From NCBI GenBank assembly GCA_900757285.1, contig CAAENI010000126.1, positions 1 through 7,352 of the forward strand: a stretch of 7,352 bases of DNA, given 5' to 3'. Below the pieces are notes generated by a model that saw only the letters and a program-made list of their open reading frames with translations, was not told where the DNA came from and searched no databases. Both the position numbers and the translations under genes were made by a program. This DNA comes from an uncultured Collinsella sp. (GTDB lineage: Bacteria > Actinomycetota > Coriobacteriia > Coriobacteriales > Coriobacteriaceae). Positions 1-5,681 of the stretch are shown one piece after another. Numbering within the stretch: position 1 is the stretch's first letter; the number at the start of each line of letters is the position of its first letter.

Positions 1-1
1 A

Positions 2-61
2 ACATTCCGCACTGATATTGTCTGTATTGAAGACGTCGATGATGCACCCGTATACCATTGA
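2..61 (+). CDS. Possible 3' end of an unidentified gene (partial at left edge)
   Basis: The + frame beginning at position 2 is open for 19 codons and ends in TGA at 59-61, reading TFRTDIVCIEDVDDAPVYH. The acidic, protein-like tail and lower GC than the following DNA would suit a host gene converging on the pfl locus. The opposite strand of the same stretch is also open to the edge: MVYGCIIDVFNTDNISAEC, from an ATG near 55-57, with no clear ribosome site. I cannot decide between the two readings, and neither product is recognised. Confidence 0.2.
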   Translation, partial: TFRTDIVCIEDVDDAPVYH

Positions 62-291
62 CGTCGACACCATCAGATGCGGACCGCGCGGTGACCCCAC
101 ATTCCGCTGGCGCCCACAGGGCTGCCCTCGTTTCCTGACATGTCCCGCGCGGGCCGCGGCGAGCCGAGACCGCCGCATGACCTAATAGGAGCATGGAGCG
201 ATACCGCGGACCCGAACAACCGCATTCTATCGCGCCCCGTCAGTGTGCCGTCTGCCCGGTCCAGGCGAGCACGGAAAGAACGGAGCGAGAC
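62..291 (+). ncRNA. IS110 5' non-coding region, candidate bridge-RNA locus
   Basis: This is the GC-rich non-coding stretch between the last plausible host DNA and the transposase start. It is dense in dyads: a self-complementary ACCGCGCGGT at 83-92, CCCGCGCGGG at 144-153, and a stem with 6-bp arms GCGGCG/CGCCGC at 156-161 and 171-176 around a 9-nt loop. IS110-family elements are known to encode a structured bridge RNA in the non-coding end beside the recombinase, so placement and length fit. I cannot define its ends, promoter or guide loops from sequence alone. An open + frame from 193 crosses part of it but lacks a usable ribosome site. Confidence 0.35.
285..291 (+). promoter_or_regulatory. 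Ribosome site fixing the transposase start at 292
   Basis: GGAG at 282-285 followed by CGAGAC stands 6 nt before the ATG at 292. An in-frame ATG at 193 has AGGAG only 1-2 nt away, too close to work, and would add 33 residues that precede the conserved GVDTH strand. The start at 292 puts that first RuvC strand at residues 14-20, as is usual in the family. Confidence 0.55.
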
Positions 292-1581
292 ATGAGAACC
301 GAATCGACACCCGGCGCCCGCGGGCCGGTCTTCTGCGGGGTCGACACCCACGCCGACTCGCACTGGCTGTGCGTCCTCGACTGGAGGGGCCGCAAGGTCC
401 TGTCCCGCCAGTTCCCCGCCGACGCGGCGGGCTACGAGGCGCTCGCCGGGGCGATCGCGGCGGCCGGGGAGCCGGCCTGCGTCGCGATGGAGGGGACGTC
501 GTCCTACGGGGCGGGCCTCACCAGGCACCTCGCGTCGCTGGGGATGCCCGTGCGCGAGGCGCTCTCCCCGGCGAGGATGCAGAGGAGGCGCCCGGGGCAG
601 GGAAAGTGCGACGAGGCGGACGCGGAGAGGGCCGCCCGCGCGGCGATGTCCGGCTCGAAGCTCGGGACCCCCAAGAGCCAGGACGGGTGGGTCGACGGGG
701 TGCGCTGCATGCTCGCGGCGCGCTCCGGGGCGGTGAAGGCGCGGACCTCGGCGATAAACACCGCGAGGTCGCTGCTCACCACCGCGCCGGAGGGGCTCAG
801 GTCGAGGTTCCGCGGCATGGGAGGGCCGAGGCTGATGGAGGAGCTCCCCTCCGTGCGCGCCGAGGGCGCGCTGGGCGCCGCGCTCGGCGCGCTGGCGGAC
901 CTGTGGGAGGCGGCACGCGACGCGGCGCTCGACATGGAGCGCGCGATCGAGGCGTCCCTGGAGGAGAACTGCCCCGCGCTGCTGGCGATGTACGGGTGCG
1001 GGCCCGTGAGCGCGGCCAAGCTCGCGGTCGCGGCCGGGGACAACCCGGGCAGGCTGCGCTCCGAGGCGTCGTTCGCGGCGATATGCGGGGCCTGCCCCAT
1101 CCCCGCCTCGAGCGGCAAGACCGTGAGGCACAGGCTCAACAGGGGCGGCGACCGGCAGGCGAACAGCGCGCTGCACGAGATCGCGAGGCAGAGGGTCATG
1201 CGCGACCCCGAGACCGCCGAGTACGCCGAGAGGGCCAGGGGGCGGGGAAAGAGCGACAGGGAGGTCATGAGGTGCCTCAAGCGCTACGTGGCCAGGGAGG
1301 CGTACCGGGCGCTGATGCACCCGCACGAGATCAGGAGGCCCGAGGACGCCTCGGAGCTCGTGGCGGCCAGGCGCGCGGCGAAGGTCAGCCAGGTGAGGGC
1401 GGCGTCCATATTGGGAACCAGCGAGAAGTACATCTCGATGCTGGAGAGGGGCCAAAGGGAGCTCAGGCCCATAAGGAGGGCCTACGAGGCATGGGTCGAG
1501 GCCGGACTTCCGCTCGATTGGGACAGGCAAGCCTTCGAGGCCGAGCGCAAAATGGATTCTAAAAAACACCTTGCCAAATAG
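292..1581 (+). CDS. IS110-family transposase with a C-terminal Xre-like HTH
   Basis: This 429-residue recombinase should move its element by an RNA-guided, cut-and-rejoin route. The N-terminal RuvC-like domain (DEDD_Tnp_IS110) shows GVDTHAD with Asp18, AMEG with Glu67, and GKCDEAD with Asp107 and Asp110, a complete DEDD set. Residues 226-300 form the Transposase_20 part: a helix-hairpin-helix-like LLAMYGCGPVSAAKLA, then CPIPASSGKT, where Ser274 before Gly is the likely catalytic serine. Residues 355-402 are extra: the pattern LVAARRAAKVSQVRA, then SILGTSEKYISMLERG, reads as an Xre/Cro helix-turn-helix, which takes the protein beyond the common 320-400 aa. GC content falls over the last dozen codons (KMDSKKHLAK). 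The reading frame is intact, so the element may be active. Family assignment is firm; function of the HTH is inferred. Confidence 0.9.
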   Translation: MRTESTPGARGPVFCGVDTHADSHWLCVLDWRGRKVLSRQFPADAAGYEALAGAIAAAGEPACVAMEGTSSYGAGLTRHLASLGMPVREALSPARMQRRRPGQGKCDEADAERAARAAMSGSKLGTPKSQDGWVDGVRCMLAARSGAVKARTSAINTARSLLTTAPEGLRSRFRGMGGPRLMEELPSVRAEGALGAALGALADLWEAARDAALDMERAIEASLEENCPALLAMYGCGPVSAAKLAVAAGDNPGRLRSEASFAAICGACPIPASSGKTVRHRLNRGGDRQANSALHEIARQRVMRDPETAEYAERARGRGKSDREVMRCLKRYVAREAYRALMHPHEIRRPEDASELVAARRAAKVSQVRAASILGTSEKYISMLERGQRELRPIRRAYEAWVEAGLPLDWDRQAFEAERKMDSKKHLAK

Positions 1582-1593
1582 GAGCGTCAGGAC

Positions 1594-1636
1594 GCAAAGG
1601 GCTCCGCCGCGCGAAGCGCGCAGCGGAGCCCTTTGC
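1594..1636. terminator. Strong hairpin between converging genes; likely bidirectional terminator
   Basis: Two perfect 14-bp arms (1594-1607 and 1623-1636, GCAAAGGGCTCCGC and its complement) enclose a further 5-bp CGCGC/GCGCG stem with a GAA loop and a 2-nt bulge. It starts 12 nt after the transposase stop and lies 65 nt past the small pfl gene's stop on the other strand, so it could end both transcripts. The U-run is only TTT on each side, so termination is inferred. It could also be a structural part of the IS right end, or the palindrome beside which the element inserted. Confidence 0.55.
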
Positions 1637-1701
1637 ATGTCCGAGGACGTTTTGGAAAGTAGCCCAAAGCGGCCCGGCGGTCCTGCGGGAGTTAAATCCC
1701 T

Positions 1702-1953
1702 TTAGAACTTGTTGTGGAAGGTACGCGAAATGACCTCGTCCTGCTGCTCCTTGGTGAGCGTGTGGAAGTTCACGGCATAGCCGGAAACGCGGATGGTCAG
1801 CTGCGGGTACTTCTCGGGGTGAGCCTGAGCATCGAGCAACGTCTCACGGTTGAAGACGTTGATGTTCAGGTGGTGGCCACCCTTCTCGGCGTAAGCGTCG
1901 AGCATGTGGACCAGGTTATCGGCCTGAGTCTCGGAAACTTCAGAAACCTTCAT
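1702..1953 (-). CDS. grcA: Glycyl-radical chain of two-part pyruvate formate-lyase (GrcA-like)
   Basis: This 83-residue protein is the C-terminal glycyl-radical domain of pyruvate formate-lyase as a free polypeptide. From residue 11 it follows the end of E. coli PflB: NLVHMLDAY, GGHHLNINVFNRETLLDA, HPEKYPQLTIRVSGYAVNF and LTKEQQDEVISRTF. Gly58 in RVSGYAV is the residue that an activating enzyme converts to a radical (Gly734 in E. coli). The ATG at 1953 is chosen because AAGGAG at 1966-1961 sits 7 nt before it; a longer frame from 1998 adds 15 Arg-rich residues with no ribosome site. E. coli GrcA (YfiD) is a spare part for oxygen-damaged PflB, but here the adjacent large gene lacks this domain, so the chain should be essential to activity. 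No activating-enzyme gene is seen in the window. Confidence 0.92.
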   Translation of the reverse strand: MKVSEVSETQADNLVHMLDAYAEKGGHHLNINVFNRETLLDAQAHPEKYPQLTIRVSGYAVNFHTLTKEQQDEVISRTFHNKF

Positions 1954-1977
1954 AATGTGTCTCCTTCGATCGATAGT

Positions 1978-1995
1978 CGCCGGCCGAAACCGGCG
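1978..1995 (-). repeat. Small GC-rich hairpin in the leader of the radical-chain gene
   Basis: Six-bp arms CGCCGG/CCGGCG (1978-1983 and 1990-1995) surround a CCGAAA loop. The hairpin lies between the AT-rich palindrome and the ribosome site of the 83-aa gene. It could stabilise a processed or separately started short transcript; no U-run follows, so it is not a terminator. Confidence 0.4.
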
Positions 1996-2012
1996 CACTA
2001 ATCAGTAATCGT

Positions 2013-2037
2013 TATTGTTAGTATAGCACTAACAATA
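2013..2037 (-). promoter_or_regulatory. Perfect palindrome over an extended -10, between the two pfl genes
   Basis: Arms TATTGTTAGT and ACTAACAATA (2013-2022, 2028-2037) match perfectly over 10 bp around a 5-nt centre, starting 1 nt past the stop of the large gene. On the - strand the centre reads TGCTATACT (2028-2020), an extended -10 element (TGnTATAAT-like), while no good -35 is visible. An AT-rich operator covering an extended -10 suggests separately controlled transcription of the 83-aa gene, with a leader of roughly 60 nt. The same sequence could instead act as an mRNA 3'-end hairpin that sets the ratio of the two chains. Confidence 0.45.
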
Positions 2038-2038
2038 G

Positions 2039-4090
2039 TTACTCGCCCAGCTGATCAAGGTCGATATCGCCAAAGAACACCTGGTCCTCCTTGCCGAGCG
2101 CACCCGGGATGATGGAGAAGGTGTTGGAGATGCCGTCCTGAGCATCGCGGAACGGGAGCTTGGAAACCGAAGACAGCGAAGCGATGGCGCCGTGGCTATC
2201 GCGCTTGTGCATGGGGTTAGCACCCGGGGCGAAGGGCTGGCCAGCCTTGCGGCCATCAGGCGTAGAACCGGTCTTCTTGCCGTACACGACGTTGGAGGTG
2301 ATGGTCAGAACCGAGGTCGTGGGCACGGAGTTGCGGTAGGTGTCGTTCATGCGGATGTACTCCATGAACTGGTGCACAACGTCGTGAGCGATCTGGTCGA
2401 CGCGGTCGTCGTCGTTACCGTACTTGGGGAACTCGCCCTCGGTCTCGAAGTCGACAATGATGCCGTTCTCGTCGCGGACGGGGTGGACCTTGGCGTACTT
2501 GATGGCGGACAGGGAGTCAGCCACGACGGAAAGGCCAGCAATGCCCGTAGCGAACCAGCGGTGCACGTGCTTGTCGTGCAGAGCCATCTGGATGCGCTCG
2601 TAGCAATACTTGTCGTGCATGTAGTGGATGATGTTCAGCGAGTTGACGTACACGCCAGCGAGCCACTTCATCATGTCGTTGTACTTGGCCACAACGTCGT
2701 CGTAATCGAGCGTATCGCCCTCGACGGCGCGATACTTGGGGCCGACCTGCTTCTTGGAGACCTCGTCAACACCGCCGTTGAGTGCGTAGAGCAGGCACTT
2801 GGCCAGGTTGGCACGGGCGCCGAAGAACTGCATCTCCTTGCCGATGCGCATGGAGGACACGCAGCAGGCGATGCCGTAGTCGTCGCCGTGGTAAACGCGC
2901 ATGAGGTCGTCGTTCTCGTACTGGATCGAGGAGCTGGCGACAGAAGTCTTGGCGCAGAACTTCTTGAAGTTCTCGGGCAGACGGGTCGACCACAGAACGG
3001 TCATGTTGGGCTCGGGGCTGGTGCCCATGTTCTCGAGCGTGTGCAGGTAGCGGTAGCTCATCTTGGTAACGAGCGTACGGCCGTCAACACCCATGCCGCC
3101 GATGGACTCGGTGACCCACTGCGGATCGCCGGTAAACAGGGCCTGGTACTCGGGGGTACGGGCAAACTTGACCATGCGGAGCTTCATGATGAAGTGATCC
3201 ACGAACTCCTGGATCTGCTCCTCAGTGAAGGTACCGTTGGCAAGGTCGCGCTCAGCGTAGATGTCGATGAACGTGGAGGTACGACCGATGGACATAGCGG
3301 CGCCGTTCTGCTCCTTAACGGCAGCGAGGTAGGCGAAGTACATCCACTGGATGGCCTCCTGCGTGTTGGTAGCAGGGTTGGAAATGTCGAAACCATAGGT
3401 CTCGGCCATCATCTTGAGCTCGCCGAGGGCGCGGATCTGCTCCTGCAGCTCCTCACGATCGCGGATGTTGTCGGCGGTCATGACCGTCGGGGTGGAAGCC
3501 TTCTGGGCCTCCTTGTCCTTGATCAGGTAGTCGACGCCGTACAGGGCAACACGACGGTAGTCGCCGATGATGCGGCCGCGGCCATAGCCATCGGGCAGAC
3601 CGGTGATGATGTGGGCCGAGCGGCAGGCGCGCATCTCGGGGGTGTAAACATCGAAGACGCCAGCGTTGTGGGTCTTGCGCTCGAAGGTGTAGCGCTCGAC
3701 AACGTTCTCGTCGACCTTATAGCCGTGCTGGCTGGCAGCCTGGCAAGCGATGCGGATGCCACCGTTGACGTGCAGCGCGCGCTTGAGCGGCTTGTCAGTC
3801 TGGAGACCGACGATGGTCTCCTTCTCGCGGTGGGCGTTATCGATGTAGCCAGCGGGGTGGCTCACGATACCCGTAACGGTCTTGGTGTCCATATCGAGGA
3901 CACCGCCCTGCTCGCGCTCCTTAAGCAGCAGGTCGAGAACCTCGCCCCACAGCTCCTTGGTACGCTCGGTTGGGCCGGCGAGGAACGACTCGTCGCCCTC
4001 GTAGGGGGTGTAGTTCTTCTGGATGAAGTCTCGGACGTCAACTTCTCCCGTCCAGATGCCTTCCTTGAAGCCTTCCCATGCCTCCTGCAT
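2039..4090 (-). CDS. pflB: Pyruvate formate-lyase, large catalytic chain without the radical domain
   Basis: Formate C-acetyltransferase turns pyruvate and CoA into acetyl-CoA and formate without oxygen, in the cytoplasm. The 683 residues follow E. coli PflB throughout: WEGFKEGIW, VRDFIQKNYTPYEGDESFLAG at 19-39, the pyruvate-site Trp at 325 (GDPQWVTESIGG), the paired active-site cysteines Cys409-Cys410 in GIACCVSSM, and VLTITSNVVYGKKTG near 594-608. It ends in FSIIPGALGKEDQVFFGDIDLDQLGE, about 60-70 residues short of E. coli's 760, exactly before the glycyl-radical loop, which is supplied by the next gene. Without that gene it cannot be active. The ATG at 4090 is firm: an in-frame TAG lies 18 nt upstream. 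AGGAG is 12 nt before the start, a long spacing, with the site in the loop of a GUAAC/GUUAC hairpin. Confidence 0.95.
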   Translation of the reverse strand: MQEAWEGFKEGIWTGEVDVRDFIQKNYTPYEGDESFLAGPTERTKELWGEVLDLLLKEREQGGVLDMDTKTVTGIVSHPAGYIDNAHREKETIVGLQTDKPLKRALHVNGGIRIACQAASQHGYKVDENVVERYTFERKTHNAGVFDVYTPEMRACRSAHIITGLPDGYGRGRIIGDYRRVALYGVDYLIKDKEAQKASTPTVMTADNIRDREELQEQIRALGELKMMAETYGFDISNPATNTQEAIQWMYFAYLAAVKEQNGAAMSIGRTSTFIDIYAERDLANGTFTEEQIQEFVDHFIMKLRMVKFARTPEYQALFTGDPQWVTESIGGMGVDGRTLVTKMSYRYLHTLENMGTSPEPNMTVLWSTRLPENFKKFCAKTSVASSSIQYENDDLMRVYHGDDYGIACCVSSMRIGKEMQFFGARANLAKCLLYALNGGVDEVSKKQVGPKYRAVEGDTLDYDDVVAKYNDMMKWLAGVYVNSLNIIHYMHDKYCYERIQMALHDKHVHRWFATGIAGLSVVADSLSAIKYAKVHPVRDENGIIVDFETEGEFPKYGNDDDRVDQIAHDVVHQFMEYIRMNDTYRNSVPTTSVLTITSNVVYGKKTGSTPDGRKAGQPFAPGANPMHKRDSHGAIASLSSVSKLPFRDAQDGISNTFSIIPGALGKEDQVFFGDIDLDQLGE

Positions 4091-4312
4091 TGTGTAACCA
4101 CGCTCCTAGTTACGTGTAATGCGGCGCTCTCTCACACCGCTGCTTATTGAATTCTTGAATGTTCGGCTTGCACTACCGGCTTCTTCCGTTCTTCACCACA
4201 CGTTGGTGCAGGGAAAACGTTTGTCCACCTTGGAACTACAACCCAAAACCCAAGATTTCACCCGTTTGAGAAGGATAACATAGCGACCCTCTCCATCTGG
4301 GCTGTTATATGT
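4091..4312 (-). promoter_or_regulatory. Long untranslated leader of the pfl transcript
   Basis: About 220 nt separate the best promoter from the pfl ATG, with no convincing open frame. Visible structure includes a CACCA/TGGTG inverted repeat at 4194-4208, a tandem TTGAATTC/TTGAATGT at about 4147-4162, and ATAACA/TGTTAT arms at 4275-4280 and 4303-4308 close to the expected start of transcription. I see no FNR-type TTGAT-N4-ATCAA box. A regulatory role of the leader is possible but unproven. Confidence 0.35.
4094..4113 (-). promoter_or_regulatory. pfl ribosome site displayed in a small hairpin loop
   Basis: On the - strand GTAAC (4113-4109) and GTTAC (4098-4094) can pair, leaving AGGAG (4107-4103) in the 10-nt loop. 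The linear spacing to the ATG is 12 nt; folding would shorten the effective distance. This is the only SD-like site ahead of the start. Confidence 0.4.
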
Positions 4313-4319
4313 TTCTTTT

Positions 4320-4347
4320 TTTATATCATAAAGGCGTTTTTTACAAA
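4320..4347 (-). promoter_or_regulatory. Likely promoter of the pfl genes
   Basis: The - strand reads TGATATAAA at 4328-4320, an extended -10 (TG-n-TATAAA). TTTGTA at 4347-4342 lies 16 nt upstream as a weak -35 (or TTGTAA with a 15-nt spacer). The local AT-richness stands out in this intergenic region. Transcription would start near 4313. Confidence 0.5.
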
Positions 4348-4484
4348 CCCGCAGGAAATGCGAGCGCGAACAACTACCGTTCACCGATTTGTTTGGTATT
4401 TTTCCTTGCCTTTGTACGACGTTCACTCTAGCTGTTATGCCAGCTTTAGCAGGGTAAAGTGTTCCAGAGACCCTACAGAAACTG

Positions 4485-4518
4485 CAGGGCGGCCACGGGA
4501 TCCCCCGTGGCCGCCCTG
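4485..4518 (-). terminator. Terminator hairpin after kdgT
   Basis: Fifteen-bp perfect arms (4485-4499 and 4504-4518, CAGGGCGGCCACGGG and its complement) close a 4-nt loop, 38 nt past the permease stop. On the - strand the following bases are CAGTTTCTG, a poor U-run. On the other strand GTTTTTAG follows after 11 nt. It separates the sugar-acid operon from the pfl promoter in either case. Confidence 0.65.
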
Positions 4519-4556
4519 TGGCGTGACTAGTTTTTAGCTTTGATTGCCGCTTGGCA

Positions 4557-5573
4557 TTAGGCGGCTGAGGCGGCCTTGTCGGTCGTTGCCTTGCTGTTGC
4601 TCTGCTGGCCCTCAAAATGCTTGTAGCACCAGCTGGTGACCAGCGGGGTCAAAATAGCAGTCACGATTGCACAGGCAGCAACCTGTGCCGTGGCCGTCGC
4701 GAGCACCACACCGCCGTACAAGGCCTCGTTGACGCTTGCCATGGCAGCAGGCGTGGCCACATTGGCTCCGGCGCAGCTCGAAATGGCCGCACCTGCGACA
4801 CCCGTACCGCCTGTGAGCTTATCGACCGCGATAACGGGAATTGCAAAGACCACCGAGCAGATCACGCCGAGCAGAATACCGGGAAGACCACCATTAATGA
4901 GCTGGCCAAAGGTCATGGTCGAGCCCATGGCAAAGAAGACGAGCACGATGATGGCGGAAAGTGCCGGTGCCATCATCTTCTTAAAGCTGGGGAAGAGGTT
5001 ACCCAGAATAATGCCGACGACGATCGGCAGGATGGCACCCACGAGCGACCAGCCAATCGGAGCCTGGCCGGCAGCGCCGAGCACGATCATCGTGACCGGA
5101 GGGCCGACAACCAGCGTGGTGATGGCGACGGCGCCACGCTCGGCCTCATTGCCCATGGTGCCCATCAGACCAGCGTACATAGCGTTGTTGGCGCCGGTGC
5201 AAGCGGCCAGCATCACCATGGCAGAGATGCCAAACAGGTTGTCGTTGAATACATAAAGGATGAGCAGCGACACGGCAACGACCACGATTTGCTTGACGGC
5301 GATGATGATGGCACCGCGGGCAGCGGCGGCAGGAGCACTCTTAAACGAAATCGTCGTACCGACGATGAGCAAAAAAGCGCCAACAAGCGGGCCTGCGCCC
5401 TGCTGGGTCATGCCGAGCGTAAAGCTGCCGAGCGTTTTGAACAGGTCGGGGAATAGCGTGTTGAGCAGGCAACCCAACAAAAGCGGCACCAAAATATTGG
5501 CACCCGGGATGGAGGACATCTTAAAGAACGGCTCCTTTGCCGCCGGCGCCTCCACCGCAGTCGATTCACTCAT
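4557..5573 (-). CDS. kdgT: 2-keto-3-deoxygluconate permease family transporter
   Basis: This 338-residue inner-membrane protein matches the KDGT family, proton symporters for 2-keto-3-deoxygluconate (KDG), an intermediate of pectin and hexuronate breakdown. Family marks are the N-terminal IPGANILVPLLLGCLLNTLFPD (22-43) with KTLGSFTLGM just after, the loop ALGNT-like FAMGSTMTFG (214-223), and DKLTGGTGVAGAAISSCAGANVATP (251-275). About ten hydrophobic segments fill residues 25-315, and the tail after 320 is polar. The ATG at 5573 has AAGGAG 6 nt upstream; an upstream in-frame ATG (adding MHPKEIY) overlaps that ribosome site and is rejected. It follows the SDR gene by 108 bp. Substrate is taken from family similarity and could be a related sugar acid. 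Confidence 0.85.
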   Translation of the reverse strand: MSESTAVEAPAAKEPFFKMSSIPGANILVPLLLGCLLNTLFPDLFKTLGSFTLGMTQQGAGPLVGAFLLIVGTTISFKSAPAAAARGAIIIAVKQIVVVAVSLLILYVFNDNLFGISAMVMLAACTGANNAMYAGLMGTMGNEAERGAVAITTLVVGPPVTMIVLGAAGQAPIGWSLVGAILPIVVGIILGNLFPSFKKMMAPALSAIIVLVFFAMGSTMTFGQLINGGLPGILLGVICSVVFAIPVIAVDKLTGGTGVAGAAISSCAGANVATPAAMASVNEALYGGVVLATATAQVAACAIVTAILTPLVTSWCYKHFEGQQSNSKATTDKAASAA

Positions 5574-5630
5574 ATATATCTCCTTTGGATGCATGCGAAT
5601 CGTAGCCGCACTCGCCTATGTCAGAAAGAA

Positions 5631-5662
5631 GGCGACGGTCCCGAGTCGCAGGAACCGTCGCC
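5631..5662 (-). terminator. Hairpin with partial U-run between SDR and kdgT
   Basis: Perfect 9-bp arms GGCGACGGT/ACCGTCGCC (5631-5639, 5654-5662) enclose a 14-nt loop that can pair 2 bp further past one mismatch. On the - strand it is followed by TTCTTTCT, so it resembles a leaky intrinsic terminator or an mRNA-stability hairpin placed between the two genes, 19 nt after the SDR stop. Only 57 bp remain before kdgT, with no convincing promoter. Confidence 0.5.
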
Positions 5663-5681
5663 AAACGATCACCGCGGGGTA

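Larger units (their letters stand above)
81..1683 (+). mobile_element. IS110-family insertion sequence (ends approximate)
   Basis: The element is defined by its transposase gene and by a sharp composition change. DNA from about 80 to about 1545 is far richer in GC than the window's other genes, and its Arg codons are mostly AGG, which is rare in the neighbouring pfl genes. The boundaries are provisional. A short imperfect inverted match, GGACCGC plus flanking G/C, occurs at 81-91 and, inverted, at about 1673-1683, giving a size near 1.6 kb, but IS110 elements often lack terminal repeats and leave no target duplication. The true right end could instead lie near 1585, before the hairpin at 1594-1636. 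The element sits directly downstream of the small pyruvate formate-lyase gene and points towards it. Confidence 0.6.

Noticed and set aside
1..80. A pfl-activating enzyme beginning on the - strand at the left edge
   Set aside because: The readable 19 residues lack the conserved VDGPG pattern expected early in PflA, and no ribosome site is seen.
193..291. Longer transposase start at 193
   Set aside because: AGGAG is only 1-2 nt from that ATG, and the added 33 residues resemble no IS110 N-terminus.
73..1638. A 521-codon open frame on the - strand through the IS, and a 439-codon + frame at 243-1562
   Set aside because: Both are Arg/Pro/Gly-rich shadows of the GC-rich transposase and show no domain; the third frame has the full DEDD and Ser-Gly motifs.
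1954..1998. Longer start of the 83-aa gene, adding 15 residues
   Set aside because: The addition is Arg-rich, has no ribosome site, and contains the good AAGGAG of the internal start.
2013..2037. Rex redox-repressor box
   Set aside because: TTGTTA and TAACAA half-sites are present but 9 nt apart rather than 6, so the 18-bp consensus is not met.
1954..2038. The pfl split as a recent frameshift or assembly error
   Set aside because: The gap is 85 bp with its own ribosome site and palindrome, and the chains have distinct added ends, so one indel cannot rejoin them into normal PFL.
2192..4150. A 652-codon open frame on the + strand opposite the large pfl gene
   Set aside because: It is the mirror of a strongly biased GC-rich gene, repetitive in Val/Leu/Asp/Gly, with no recognisable motifs; the opposite frame is unmistakably PflB.
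4193..4615. A 140-codon - strand frame crossing the kdgT end and the intergenic region
   Set aside because: It runs through a 15-bp terminator hairpin, has no ribosome site and no protein-like pattern.
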